In this document: positions 51,131-61,019 of the stretch, in pieces
Position numbering within the stretch: position 1 is the first letter of the stretch
Layout of the letters: every line of letters begins with the position of its first letter
Assembly: GCF_047275745.1 (NCBI RefSeq)
Contig: NZ_JBKQWU010000002.1
Location: 1-64,000, forward strand
DNA: 64,000 nucleotides
Direction: 5' to 3'
DNA from: Amaricoccus sp047275745
GTDB taxonomy: Bacteria > Pseudomonadota > Alphaproteobacteria > Rhodobacterales > Rhodobacteraceae
The notes under the pieces: generated by a model
What the model was told of the DNA's origin: nothing
The model's database searches: none
Seen by the model: only the letters and a program-made list of their open reading frames with translations
Position numbers and translations under genes: made by a program

Positions 51131-52962
51131 TCGGCGGCGAGATCCATGAAGCCGCCGGACTGGCGGTTCCAGAACCCGGCGTAGAGCCCGCCCCGGCGCA
51201 GAAGCTCCGCATGCGTGCCTTCCTCGACGATCCGCCCGTCGTCCAGCACCACGATCCGGTCCATGCGCGCGATGGTCGAGAGCCGATGCGCGATCGCGAT
51301 CACCGTCTTGCCCTCCATCACCACGTCGAGCGTGTCCTGAATCACGGCCTCGACCTCTGAATCGAGCGCCGAGGTCGCCTCGTCGAGCACCAGGACCGGC
51401 GCGTTCTTCAGGATGACGCGGGCGAGCGCGATCCGCTGCCGCTGGCCGCCGGAGAGCTTCACCCCGCGCTCGCCGAGATGCGCCTCGTAGCCCTCGCGGC
51501 CCTTGTAGTCGCGCAGACCCAGGATGAACTCGTGCGCCTCCGCCCGCCGCGCCGCCTCGTGGACCTCCTCCTCGGTCGCGCCGGGACGCCCGTAGCGGAT
51601 GTTCTCGAGCGCCGAGCGGTTGAACATCGCGGTCTCCTGCCGCACCACGCCGATCTGCGCGCGGAGCGAGTCCTGCGTCAGGTCGCGGATGTCCACCCCG
51701 TCGAGAAGGATGCGGCCCCCCTCGACATCGTAGAGCCGGAGCAGGAGCGAGACCGCCGTGGTCTTGCCGGCGCCGGACCGGCCGACGAGCGCCACCCGCT
51801 CGCCCGGCCGCACGTTGAGCGTGAAGCCTCCGAGCGCCGCCTGCTTGCGTCCATAGCCGAAGCGCACCGCGTCGAAATCGACCTGCCCCCGCGCCGGCGC
51901 GGTCGCGGGCGTCGCATGCGAGGCATCGGTGATCCGGTGCGGCGGGCTCAACGTCTTCATCCCGTCCTCGATCTCGCCGAAATTCGCGACGATGCCCATC
52001 GCGGTCATGCTGACCCAACCCGACATCTGCGCCAGCCGCGTCGCGATCATGCCGGCCGTCGCGATCTCGCCCGCGCTCGCCGCTCCCCGCGTCCAGAGCA
52101 GGAGCGCGCCGCCGACGAGCAGCACCGGAAGCCCGCCCGAGAGCGTCATCAGCCAGAAGCGGAACGACGCGCTCGCGGTGCCGAAGCGGATCGCCGCCTC
52201 GCGGTAGCCGCCGAGCGCGCGGCTCGTCGCCTGATCCTCGCCCTCGCCATGGCTGAAGAGCTTGACCGTGGCGATATTGGTGATCGTGTCGACGACCTGG
52301 CCCGTCACGACGGCGCGCGCCGCCGCCCGCTCGGTCGAGCCGCCGCGGATCTTCGGCATGTAGTGGCGGATCAGCACGACATAGGCCGAGAGCCAGACCA
52401 GCATCACCGCGCCGAGCCAGAGGTTGACGCCCGCCATCACGGCGACCGCGCCGACGATCGCCGTCACCGCGAGGCCGAGCGTGTTCACCGTCTCGCTCAC
52501 CGCCTCGGTGATCGCGCGCGCCGTCTGCTGCTGCTTCTGCGCGATACGGCCCGCGAAATCGTCGTCGAAGAAGGAGAGCGCCTGGCCGAGCGTGTGCCGG
52601 TTCAGCCGCGAGAGCACCAGCGGATAGAGGTTCGGATTGAGCGCCAGCGCGTTCATCGCCGCGCCCGCGCCCATGAGGGCGGGACGCAGCAGCAGGAAGA
52701 ACGCCATCGCGAGCAGCAGCAGGTGCCAGTGATCGGCGATAAGCGTCGCCGGACCGCTCGATTGCGCGAGGTCGATGAGCCAGCCGATGATCTGCGCGCT
52801 CATGACCTCGGTCACGCCGACCGAGACCGAGATGACGAGCCCGAGCAGCACGGCGGGCAGCGCGCCCCGGAGCGCCCAGCGCAGGAAGGTCCAGACCCGG
52901 TCCGGCGGCGGCCCGTCCGCGGTCCGGGTATGGTCGATGAGACTCGAGAAGAACCGCTTCAC
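51127..52962 (-). CDS. ABC exporter half-transporter (permease-ATPase fusion), second of two
   Basis: A 611-residue MsbA-like half-transporter with about six membrane helices in the first 330 residues and an ATPase domain. Walker A is GRSGAGKTTAV, the signature is LSGGQRQRIALARVILK, and Walker B is VLVLDEATSALDSEVE. Substrate unknown. It starts within the stop of the preceding ABC gene (ATGA) and ends overlapping the TlyA-type gene, so all three are one operon. Confidence 0.93.
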   Translation of the reverse strand: MKRFFSSLIDHTRTADGPPPDRVWTFLRWALRGALPAVLLGLVISVSVGVTEVMSAQIIGWLIDLAQSSGPATLIADHWHLLLLAMAFFLLLRPALMGAGAAMNALALNPNLYPLVLSRLNRHTLGQALSFFDDDFAGRIAQKQQQTARAITEAVSETVNTLGLAVTAIVGAVAVMAGVNLWLGAVMLVWLSAYVVLIRHYMPKIRGGSTERAAARAVVTGQVVDTITNIATVKLFSHGEGEDQATSRALGGYREAAIRFGTASASFRFWLMTLSGGLPVLLVGGALLLWTRGAASAGEIATAGMIATRLAQMSGWVSMTAMGIVANFGEIEDGMKTLSPPHRITDASHATPATAPARGQVDFDAVRFGYGRKQAALGGFTLNVRPGERVALVGRSGAGKTTAVSLLLRLYDVEGGRILLDGVDIRDLTQDSLRAQIGVVRQETAMFNRSALENIRYGRPGATEEEVHEAARRAEAHEFILGLRDYKGREGYEAHLGERGVKLSGGQRQRIALARVILKNAPVLVLDEATSALDSEVEAVIQDTLDVVMEGKTVIAIAHRLSTIARMDRIVVLDDGRIVEEGTHAELLRRGGLYAGFWNRQSGGFMDLAAE

Positions 52963-54800
52963 TCGGCCGCCTCCAGATTGATGAAACCGCCCGACTGGCG
53001 ATCCCAGAACATCGCATAGAGGCCTTCCTGCGCGCGAAGCTCCGCGTGGGTGCCTTGCTCGGCGATCCGGCCCTGATCAAGCACGACGATCCGGTCCATC
53101 CGCGCGATGGTAGACAGCCGGTGCGCGATCGCGATCACCGTCTTGCCTTCCATGACGCCATAAAGCGTGTCCTGGATCGCCGCCTCGACTTCGGAATCTA
53201 GTGCGCTTGTCGCCTCATCCAAGATCAGGATCGGCGCGTCCTTCAGGATCACCCGCGCGAGCGCGATCCGCTGCCGCTGTCCGCCGGAGAGCTTCACCCC
53301 CCTTTCGCCCACCACCGCGTCATAGCCTACCCGGCCCTCGGCGTCGCGCAGCGCCATGATGAAGTCATGCGCCTGGGCCCGCCGCGCGGCGGCGATCATC
53401 GCCTCTTCCGCGGCCTCGAGCTGGCCGTAGAGGATGTTCTCGCGCACCGAGCGGTGCAGGAGCGAGGGGTCCTGCGTCACCATGCCGATCCGGCGGCGAA
53501 GGCTGTCCTGCGTCACCGCGCGGATGTCCTGGCCGTCGATCCGGACCGTGCCACCCTCGGGATCGAAGAAGCGCAGGCCGAGATTGACGAGGGTGGACTT
53601 GCCCGCGCCGGAGCGGCCGACGATCCCGACCTTCTCGCCCGGACGGATCGTGAGCGTCACCCGGTCGAGCCCGCCCGCGCCGCGTCCGTAATGATGCGAC
53701 ACCGCGTCGAAGGCGATCTCGCCGCCCTCGACGCGAAGCTCCGCCGCCTCGGGCGCGTCGGTGAGGTCGATCGGCTGCGAGATCGTGAGCATCCCCTCGC
53801 GGATCACGCCGATCTGGCGGAACAGGTCCGAGAGCACCCACATGATCCAGTAGGTCATCGAATTGAGCCGCAGCGTCAGCGCCGTCGCGGCGGCGACCGT
53901 GCCGAGCGTCGCCGCCCCGAGCCCCCAGAGCCAGGCGGCGAAGCCGACAACCGAGACGATGAGCAGCCCATTCAGGATCGAGAGCCCGAGGTCGAGCGTC
54001 GTCATCTCCCGCGTCTGCCGCGCGAAGGCGGCGCGGGTCGCCTCGATCGCCTCGTCGGCATAGGCTTCCTCGGAGCCGCCATGCGCGAAGAGCTTCACCG
54101 ACTGGATATTGGCGTAGGAATCGACGATCCGGCCGCTCAGCGTCGAACGCGCATCCGAGAAGGCGCGCGAAGCCGCCTCGATCCGCGGGATCATCCGCAG
54201 GATCAGCCCGAGATAGAGCGCCGTCCAGATCACCAGCGGCACGGCGAGTCGCGCATCCGTTCCGGCCAGAAGCCAGATCGCACCGAGGAGATAGACGACG
54301 GAATAGGCGAGCGCGTCGATCACCTGGAAGACGACATCGGTGACCGCCGGCGCGGTCTGCATCAGCCGGTTCGCGATCCGCCCGGCGAAATCGTTCTGGA
54401 ACCAGCCGACGGACTGGCGCAGCACATGGCGATGCGAGCGCCAGCGGGCGAGCGCGTCGACGTTCGGCATCAGCGCCTGGTTCAGCATGGCCGAGCCGAG
54501 CGTCTGGACGACCGGCTTGACGAAGAGAAGCAGCGCGGCGGCGAGGACGAATTCGACGCCATGCCGCGCCCAGACCTCGGCGGGCGCCCCCGAGCCCAGG
54601 AGATCGACGATGCGTCCAGCGTACCAGATCAACACGACCTCGCCGGTCCCGACGATGAGCACGGTCAGAAGCGTCCAGAGAATCGCGCTCCGCGCCGGGC
54701 GCAGGTACTCGGCGAGGAAGGGCCACAGCCGGTCAGGGGGCGCCGCGTCGCGGTCATAGGGCGCGTAGGGGTCGACCAGCGACTCGAAGAAACGGAACAT
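52959..54800 (-). CDS. ABC exporter half-transporter (permease-ATPase fusion), first of two
   Basis: A 613-residue half-transporter with the same layout as its downstream neighbour: membrane domain, then Walker A GRSGAGKSTLVN, signature LSGGQRQRIALARVILK, Walker B ILILDEATSALDSEVE. The C-terminal 170 residues of the two genes are very alike and the genes overlap by four bases, so they probably form a heterodimer that arose by tandem duplication. The start at 54800 reads MFRFFESLVDPYAP. Confidence 0.93.
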   Translation of the reverse strand: MFRFFESLVDPYAPYDRDAAPPDRLWPFLAEYLRPARSAILWTLLTVLIVGTGEVVLIWYAGRIVDLLGSGAPAEVWARHGVEFVLAAALLLFVKPVVQTLGSAMLNQALMPNVDALARWRSHRHVLRQSVGWFQNDFAGRIANRLMQTAPAVTDVVFQVIDALAYSVVYLLGAIWLLAGTDARLAVPLVIWTALYLGLILRMIPRIEAASRAFSDARSTLSGRIVDSYANIQSVKLFAHGGSEEAYADEAIEATRAAFARQTREMTTLDLGLSILNGLLIVSVVGFAAWLWGLGAATLGTVAAATALTLRLNSMTYWIMWVLSDLFRQIGVIREGMLTISQPIDLTDAPEAAELRVEGGEIAFDAVSHHYGRGAGGLDRVTLTIRPGEKVGIVGRSGAGKSTLVNLGLRFFDPEGGTVRIDGQDIRAVTQDSLRRRIGMVTQDPSLLHRSVRENILYGQLEAAEEAMIAAARRAQAHDFIMALRDAEGRVGYDAVVGERGVKLSGGQRQRIALARVILKDAPILILDEATSALDSEVEAAIQDTLYGVMEGKTVIAIAHRLSTIARMDRIVVLDQGRIAEQGTHAELRAQEGLYAMFWDRQSGGFINLEAAE

Positions 54801-55090
54801 GGGATGGCCTTCGGAGAAAACTTGCGGACGAGAATGGAGGCTGCGGGCCAGACGCCCGGTTTCGGGCGGCGGTCAGGCGCGCGCTGGGGTCCCGAAACGT
54901 TCCATCGTCATCTCCCTTGAAGGTCGGCGGTCTTTTACCGCGATCGCGCCGGAATGTCACGCCCCGATGCGTGCCCGATGACGCGCGGATTGATCGGGAA
55001 TTGATCGGGCGCAAGGCGGGACGCCGGCGCTTCGCTCAGACCGGCCGCGCGACGCCTCCGAGGTGGTCGCGGCTGGACAGGAGCGCGAAG
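54801..55090. promoter_or_regulatory. Divergent region between the ABC pair and hemF
   Basis: 290 bases with no gene. It contains short GC hairpins and a direct repeat, TTGATCGGG, twice at about 54991-55011. The spacing is not that of an FNR inverted repeat, so I do not assign a regulator. The hemF leader ends in AGGAGCGCGAAG before the ATG. Confidence 0.35.
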
Positions 55091-56059
55091 ATGCCGGTAA
55101 CGGAACGGCGGAAAGACTGGGACGAGGGTGCGATGGTCGGACGGGTGGAAGCTGAGACGGGCTCCGAAGCGGCGGCCGAGGCGCGCAAGGCGCGGGCGAG
55201 CGCCTGGTTCACGGAACTGCGCGACCGGATCTGCGCGGCCTTCGAGGCGCTCGAGGACGCGCAGGACGCGGGTCCTTTCGCCGATCTGCCGCCCGGCCGT
55301 TTCGAGCGCAAGGAGACGCGGCGCCGCGCTTCGGTCGAGGGCGAGGACGCGGGCGGCGGTGTCATGTCGGTGATGCGCGGGGGCCGGGTCTTCGAGAAGG
55401 TCGGCGTCAATATCTCGACCGTCCACGGCACGCTGGAGCCGATGGCGCGGAAGCACCTGACCGCGCGCAAGGAGATCCCCGGTCTCGACGAGGACCCGCG
55501 GTTCTGGGCGAGCGGCATCAGCCTCGTCGCGCACATGCGCTCTCCCCTGACGCCAGCGGTCCACATGAACACGCGCATGTTCTGGACCCCCGCGGGAAGC
55601 TGGTTCGGCGGCGGCGCTGATCTCAATCCGATGATCGAGGTGGCCGAGGACACCGCCTTCTTCCACGCGAGGATGCGCGAGGCCTGCGACGCGCATGATC
55701 CGGGCTATTACCCGCGGTTCAAGGCATGGGCGGACGAGTATTTCATGATCCGGCACTGGAACGAGCCGAGGGGCGTCGGCGGGATCTTCTACGACGATCT
55801 CGCGACTGGCGACTGGGAGGCCGATTTCGCCTTCACCCAGGATGTCGGCCGCGCCTTCCTCGCCGCCTTCCCCGCGCTCACCGAACGGCACATGCGCGAG
55901 CCCTGGACCGAGGAGCAGCGCGAGATCCAGCTTGTGAAACGCGGACGCTACGCGGAGTTCAACCTCGTCTACGACCGGGGCACCCAGTTCGGCCTCAGGA
56001 CCGGCCACAATCCCGAAGCGGTGCTGATGTCACTGCCCCCGGTTGCCAAATGGCCCTGA
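55091..56059 (+). CDS. hemF: Oxygen-dependent coproporphyrinogen III oxidase
   Basis: A 322-residue enzyme that oxidatively decarboxylates coproporphyrinogen III in heme synthesis. Conserved are VNISTVHGTLEP, RNPRSPLTPAVHMNTRMF-type region (MRSPLTPAVHMNTRMF), SWFGGGADLNPM, and the C-terminal RYAEFNLVYDRGTQFGLRTG. The ATG at 55091 has AGGAG upstream; ATG 55133 would shorten a non-conserved N-terminus. The CCA gene follows convergently. Confidence 0.95.
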   Translation: MPVTERRKDWDEGAMVGRVEAETGSEAAAEARKARASAWFTELRDRICAAFEALEDAQDAGPFADLPPGRFERKETRRRASVEGEDAGGGVMSVMRGGRVFEKVGVNISTVHGTLEPMARKHLTARKEIPGLDEDPRFWASGISLVAHMRSPLTPAVHMNTRMFWTPAGSWFGGGADLNPMIEVAEDTAFFHARMREACDAHDPGYYPRFKAWADEYFMIRHWNEPRGVGGIFYDDLATGDWEADFAFTQDVGRAFLAAFPALTERHMREPWTEEQREIQLVKRGRYAEFNLVYDRGTQFGLRTGHNPEAVLMSLPPVAKWP

Positions 56060-56097
56060 GACGCGGGGCCAAGGGGGTTGACGCGGGTTGACCGGGG

Positions 56098-57321
56098 CTA
56101 ATCGCCGGTTCCCGGCGCCTCGGCCCCGCCAAGTTGGCCAAGCAGTTCCTCCCGCGTCAGCGCGAAGTCCGACGCGATCCACGCGTGCTCAAGGCCGCGC
56201 AATGCCGCGCCGAGCGCCGGGCCCTGGAGGTCGAGATCGGCCGCGGCGACCGGAAGGCGCGCCGCGGCGCCCCGCGCGATCTCGGCGGAGAGACCCAGGT
56301 CCGGCGGCGCGCCGAGGCTCGCCGCGCGAATGAGCCCGGCGTCGAGCGCGGCTCGCGGCCCGAGGCGATAGGCAGCCTCCGCCGGCGCGGCCATGCCGAG
56401 CGCCGCCCGGATCGCCCGGAGATGCCGCGTCTCCGCCTTGGAGAGCCTCAGCCGGTCCCCCCAATCCTCTGCTTCGCCCAACGCCGCGAGCCGCCGCGTC
56501 CAATCCGGCGCGACGCCGGCGAGATCCTCCACCGTGACGAGCGGACCGAGCAGGCGCGGGTCGGCGCCGGGCAGGATGCGGGCGAGAATCCCGCTCGCCG
56601 CCATCGCCGCCACCGCCATCCCCGGCTCCGGAGCGGCGAGGAGCTTGCGCGTCTCCGCCCCGATCCGCTCGCGCGACAGGCCGTCGAGCCCCTCCTGCCC
56701 GGCCGCGCAGGCCGCCAGCCCCTCGGCGTCGAGCCCGCCGTCGGGATCGGCGTACCAGGCATGGAAGCGGAAGAAGCGCAGGATGCGCAGGTAATCCTCG
56801 GCGATGCGCCGCTCCGGATCGCCGACGAACCGGAGCCGCCGCGCCGCGAGATCGGCGATCCCCTGGCCGAGCGGATCGAGCACTTCGCCGGAGTCATCGG
56901 CGTAGAGGGCGTTCATCGTGAAGTCGCGCCGCGCGGCGTCCTCGGCGATCGACTCGGAGAAGGCGACGACCGCGTGGCGGCCGAAGGTCTCCACATCACG
57001 GCGGAAGGTCGTCACCTCATAGGGCGCGCCACGCAGGACCAGCGTCACCGTGCCATGGTCGATGCCGCTCGGCACCGCCTTGATCCGGTTCGCCTCGGCG
57101 AGTTCCAGCACACGCTCCGGCCGCGCGTCGGTCGCGATGTCGATATCCGTCGCCGCCGCGCCGATCAGCGCGTTGCGCACGCAGCCGCCGACGAAATAGG
57201 CCCGATGCCCGGCGCTGGCGAGCAGCGCCATGATCTTCGGGCCGCCGCCGCCGATCAGCCAGTCCGCCGCGACGCGCGTCCCCGGTGGCGCCCCCGCTCC
57301 CGTCGCCTCGGTCGCCCTCAC
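56098..57321 (-). CDS. CCA tRNA nucleotidyltransferase
   Basis: A 407-residue class II CCA-adding enzyme. The catalytic region YFVGGCVRNALIGAAATDID holds the aspartates, followed by FAESIAEDAARRDFTMNALY-type motif (SIAEDAARRDFTMNALYAD) and RILRFFRFHAWY. It completes or repairs the tRNA 3' end. The GTG at 57321 overlaps the stop of the upstream Nudix gene as GTGA, indicating coupling. An alphaproteobacterial pairing of these two genes is common. Confidence 0.93.
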   Translation of the reverse strand: MRATEATGAGAPPGTRVAADWLIGGGGPKIMALLASAGHRAYFVGGCVRNALIGAAATDIDIATDARPERVLELAEANRIKAVPSGIDHGTVTLVLRGAPYEVTTFRRDVETFGRHAVVAFSESIAEDAARRDFTMNALYADDSGEVLDPLGQGIADLAARRLRFVGDPERRIAEDYLRILRFFRFHAWYADPDGGLDAEGLAACAAGQEGLDGLSRERIGAETRKLLAAPEPGMAVAAMAASGILARILPGADPRLLGPLVTVEDLAGVAPDWTRRLAALGEAEDWGDRLRLSKAETRHLRAIRAALGMAAPAEAAYRLGPRAALDAGLIRAASLGAPPDLGLSAEIARGAAARLPVAAADLDLQGPALGAALRGLEHAWIASDFALTREELLGQLGGAEAPGTGD

Positions 57322-57938
57322 GGCGCCCCGATCAGGTCGCCAAGCGTGATCAGCATCCGCGCCGTCGCCCCCCAGATGTAGTAGGGACCATAGGGGATCG
57401 CCACATAAATTCGCTCATGGCCCGACCAGACGCGGCGTTGCGTCCTTCGGTGCGCCGGATCGACGAGGAAGGCCAGCGGCACCTCGAAGACCTCCTCCAC
57501 CTCGGACGGATCGATCCGGGGCTCGAATCCCGGGGCGACCAGCCCGACGAAGGGGGTGACGGAGAAACGCGTCACCGTCTCGTGCCGGTCGAAACAGCCG
57601 AGCACGCTCACCGACGCCGGGTCGAGCCCGATCTCCTCCCGCGCCTCGCGGAGCGCCGCGTGAAGCGGCGTCGGATCGCCGGGGTCCTGCTTGCCGCCCG
57701 GGAAGGCGATCTGGCCCGGATGATGCCTGAGCCGCGCCGCGCGCCGGGTCAGCACGACGCTGAGTTCCGCGCCGCGCTCGACCAGGGGCACCAGCACGGA
57801 GGCGGCGCTGAGCCGCCACGGCCCCGGCGGGCGCATGCCCGGATTGAGGTCGAAATCCGACGTGCCCGCGAACGCGCGGCCCGCGGGCGGACGAAGCGCC
57901 GCCGAGACGCGGGCGATGTTGAGCCGATGCTGGTCCAT
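57318..57938 (-). CDS. CoA-pyrophosphatase-type Nudix hydrolase
   Basis: A 206-residue Nudix protein. The Nudix box is visible as GKQDPGDPTPLHAALREARE followed by EIGL, with aspartate at the first acidic position and the REAREE core intact. The LTRRAARLRHHPGQIAFPGG segment just before the box is typical of CoA pyrophosphatases, which cleave coenzyme A. The ATG at 57938 is preferred over a longer frame because upstream residues are low complexity. Confidence 0.88.
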   Translation of the reverse strand: MDQHRLNIARVSAALRPPAGRAFAGTSDFDLNPGMRPPGPWRLSAASVLVPLVERGAELSVVLTRRAARLRHHPGQIAFPGGKQDPGDPTPLHAALREAREEIGLDPASVSVLGCFDRHETVTRFSVTPFVGLVAPGFEPRIDPSEVEEVFEVPLAFLVDPAHRRTQRRVWSGHERIYVAIPYGPYYIWGATARMLITLGDLIGAP

Positions 57939-58214
57939 GCGATGACTGTCGAAATGCTTCGCCAAGAGGATGGTGTCCCGCCAACGGCGGTGCAACCCCC
58001 GCCCGCGCGGAATCCGCCCGGAGACCCCGCGCGAGACCCCGCGTCTGGGGCCCGCCGCGCCCGCGCCGCCCCTGCGCGAAATCCTGTCGCGAACGACGCG
58101 GCGGAGGGTGTAGTGTCGTACTAAAGCCGAGGGACGTTTTGCCGGGTTTCGCGCGATCCTTGATCGCGCTATCACCCGGGCAAGCCCGAACCCTCATGGC
58201 CCGGAGACCCGCCC

Positions 58215-59510
58215 GTGAAAGACACTCAGACCGACAGCGGCTTTTTCACCGAGAACCTCGGCTCACGCGATCCGGAGCTCGCCCAGGCGATCGGCAACGA
58301 GCTGACCCGCCAGCGCGACGAGATCGAACTCATCGCCTCGGAGAACATCGTGAGCCTCGCCGTCCTGCAGGCGCAGGGCTCGGTGATGACGAACAAATAC
58401 GCCGAGGGCTATCCCGGACGGCGCTACTACGGCGGTTGCCAGTATGTCGATGTCGCCGAGGAACTCGCGATCGAGCGGGCGAAACGGCTCTTCGGCGCGG
58501 CCTATGCCAATGTCCAGGCCAATTCCGGCAGCCAGGCGAACCAGTCGGTGTTCCTGGCGCTGCTCAAGCCCGGCGACACCTTCCTCGCGATGGATCTCGC
58601 CTCGGGCGGCCACCTGACCCACGGCGCGAAGCCCAACATGTCGGGCAAGTGGTTCAAGGCGGTGCATTACGGCGTGCGCCAGCAGGACAGCCAGCTCGAC
58701 TACGACCAGATGGAAGAACTCGCCCGGGAGCACAGGCCGAAGCTCATCATCGCCGGCGGCTCGGCGATCCCCCGCCAGATCGATTTCGCCCGCTTCCGCC
58801 AGGTGGCCGACGAGATCGGCGCCTTTCTCATGGTGGACATGGCGCATTTCGCGGGCCTCGTCGCGGGCGGCCAGCATCCGAACCCGATCGAGCACGCCCA
58901 TGTCGTGACGACGACGACGCACAAGACCCTGCGCGGCCCTCGGGGCGGCATGGTGCTGACCAATGACGAGGCGATCGCGAAGAAGATCAACTCGGCGATC
59001 TTCCCCGGCCTGCAGGGCGGGCCGCTCATGCATGTGATCTCCGGCAAGGCGGTGGCCTTCGGCGAGGCGCTGCGCCCCGAGTTCTCGGAATACGCCGCGA
59101 GCGTGGTCGCCAATGCCAGGACGCTCGCCGAGACGCTGATGAAGGGCGGGCTCGACATCGTGACGGGCGGCACCGACACGCATCTGATGCTGGTTGACCT
59201 CCGGCCGAAGAACGTGACCGGTAAGGACGCGGAGACCGCGCTCGGCCGGGCGCATATCACCTGCAACAAGAACGGCATCCCCTTCGATCCGCAGCCGCCG
59301 ACCGTGACCTCGGGCGTCCGCCTCGGCACGCCCGCCGGCACGACCCGCGGCTTCGGCGAGGCCGAGTTCCGCGAGATCGGCGAATTGATCGTCGAAGTGC
59401 TGGACGGGCTGGCGAAGAACGGCATCGACGGCAATGGCGAGGTGGAACAGAGCGTGAAGGCGCGGGTCCAGGCGCTCTGCGACCGTTTCCCGCTCTACCC
59501 GGGGCTCTGA
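58215..59510 (+). CDS. glyA: Serine hydroxymethyltransferase
   Basis: A 431-residue PLP enzyme interconverting serine and glycine with tetrahydrofolate. Signatures are IELIASENIVSLAVLQAQGS, NKYAEGYPGRRYYGGCQYVD, the PLP lysine in TTTHKTLRGPRGGM, and VTSGVRLGTPAGTTRGF. The GTG at 58215 is the only reasonable start. Its TGA shares a base with the ATG of the following lyase-like gene, so they are coupled. Confidence 0.97.
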   Translation: MKDTQTDSGFFTENLGSRDPELAQAIGNELTRQRDEIELIASENIVSLAVLQAQGSVMTNKYAEGYPGRRYYGGCQYVDVAEELAIERAKRLFGAAYANVQANSGSQANQSVFLALLKPGDTFLAMDLASGGHLTHGAKPNMSGKWFKAVHYGVRQQDSQLDYDQMEELAREHRPKLIIAGGSAIPRQIDFARFRQVADEIGAFLMVDMAHFAGLVAGGQHPNPIEHAHVVTTTTHKTLRGPRGGMVLTNDEAIAKKINSAIFPGLQGGPLMHVISGKAVAFGEALRPEFSEYAASVVANARTLAETLMKGGLDIVTGGTDTHLMLVDLRPKNVTGKDAETALGRAHITCNKNGIPFDPQPPTVTSGVRLGTPAGTTRGFGEAEFREIGELIVEVLDGLAKNGIDGNGEVEQSVKARVQALCDRFPLYPGL

Positions 59511-60877
59511 TGGGCCGGGCGCGCGACCCGCGCCCGAAACGCCCCGCGCGGCGGTTCGCCGCGCGGGCAGGCAGGGTGATCGGCACGACGATCTGCACGG
59601 CGCTTCTCGTCGCCCTGACCGCCGCGTCCGGCGGCGCGCTGGCGCAGGAGGCGCCGGACGCCGCGATGCCGAAGGCGATCAAGCGCTACACCGACACCCG
59701 CGCCGATTGTTTCCTGCCCGACGAGCGGCAGGATTACGACGAATGGATCGACCAGTTCCGCGAGACCATACCCGGCTGCGAGATCGGCGTGATCCCGCCG
59801 CAGCGCACGATCCAGTCCTACCGCGTCTACAAGCGGGGCTCGAACCGGGTCATCGACTGCTCGACGCTGCGCAAGAACGAATTCGGCACGCGCTTCCTCG
59901 ACACCTATCTCGAGGAGGTCGTGTCGCGGAGCGAGGCGGCCGCCGACTCGCCCAAGGCGGCGGCCTGCGCCGCCAACATGCTCCACGCCTGGGCGGGCGC
60001 GGATGCGATGACGCGGCTCGGCGACGATGGCAACACGAACCAGAGTCAGCACAAGATCAGCTGGACGCTCGGCGGGCTGTCGGCGGCCTATTTCGCGCAT
60101 CCCGAGGTGCGCGAGGCCGCGAGGGAGATCGCCACGGAGAACGGGACGGCCGATGACGAGATCATCGCCTGGTTCCGTGAGCTGACAGGCCCGGTCTCGG
60201 CGATGATCGACCGGGAGCGCAAGGCCAAGAACGAGGACAATCTCCAGTACTGGCGCGGCTATGCGATCCTGCCCACGGCCTTCATGGCCGAGGACGCGGA
60301 GCTGATGGCGCAGAGCCGCCGCGTCTTCGACGCCGCGCTCGACCAGGTGACGATGGGCTCGAAGGACCCGAGGAACGACGGCTTCCTGCCGCTCGAGATG
60401 GAGCGGGGCGACCGGTCGCTGCACTACCAGACCTATGCGAGCATGCCCGTTCTCGCCATGGCGATGATGTCCAAGGCGCGGGGCTGCGGCTTTCTCGAAA
60501 GCGACGCGCAGCGGGAACGCCTGACGCTGATGCTCAGCCGGGCGCTGGAGGGGCGCGCGCAGCCCCGGATCGTCGCCCGCCAGGTCGCGCGGTATTCGAA
60601 GAACGGCAAGGCGGTCGAACAGAAGAAGACCTCGACGGTGCGCGACGCCGCGCAGCTCATCTATCTCGCCTATCAGATCGACCCGGCGCTCTACGAGGCG
60701 GTCGATGCCAACCTCGCCGCCTTCATCGGCGAGCCCGCCCCGGTCTACAAACCCTCCGTTGGCCAGAAGGCGAGCTATGACCGGCTTGGCGGCGACTACC
60801 GGGCTCTGGCCAAGGCGGCGAAGCGCGACGGACCGCCACCGGCGCCACTCGCGGCGGTCTGCGAGGCCGGGGGCTGA
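59510..60877 (+). CDS. Alginate lyase family (PL5-like) secreted protein
   Basis: A 455-residue protein with a long signal region (basic N-terminus, hydrophobic segment to about 46, then AQEAP). The body shows the alpha-toroid features of the AlgL/PL5 family: NLQYWRGYAILPTAFMAED and GFLPLEMERGDRSLHYQTYA. R302 and Y309 correspond to the catalytic arginine and tyrosine, seven residues apart as in AlgL. The catalytic histidine of the NNH motif is replaced by leucine at 245. It may be altered in activity or substrate. No alginate biosynthesis genes are nearby; it is coupled to glyA. Confidence 0.78.
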   Translation: MGRARDPRPKRPARRFAARAGRVIGTTICTALLVALTAASGGALAQEAPDAAMPKAIKRYTDTRADCFLPDERQDYDEWIDQFRETIPGCEIGVIPPQRTIQSYRVYKRGSNRVIDCSTLRKNEFGTRFLDTYLEEVVSRSEAAADSPKAAACAANMLHAWAGADAMTRLGDDGNTNQSQHKISWTLGGLSAAYFAHPEVREAAREIATENGTADDEIIAWFRELTGPVSAMIDRERKAKNEDNLQYWRGYAILPTAFMAEDAELMAQSRRVFDAALDQVTMGSKDPRNDGFLPLEMERGDRSLHYQTYASMPVLAMAMMSKARGCGFLESDAQRERLTLMLSRALEGRAQPRIVARQVARYSKNGKAVEQKKTSTVRDAAQLIYLAYQIDPALYEAVDANLAAFIGEPAPVYKPSVGQKASYDRLGGDYRALAKAAKRDGPPPAPLAAVCEAGG

Positions 60878-61019
60878 TCGGGCCGCGGGCTAAGGGCACC
60901 GGCCTGATGACCCCGGATCGGGACCCCGGAACCGAAAGCGCGGCGGGTGCGCTCGCGTGCAGATCCCGCCCCACTCTCAGCCCGATTGTCAGCACAGCCT
61001 GATATGGGCTCGGCGGAGC

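Noticed and set aside
54985..55015. Possible FNR box near hemF
   Set aside because: TTGATCGGG occurs as a direct repeat, not as the inverted TTGAT-N4-ATCAA arrangement.
60878..61019. Possible terminator between the lyase-like gene and phaC
   Set aside because: GC-rich with short complementarities but no stable stem followed by T residues that I could define.
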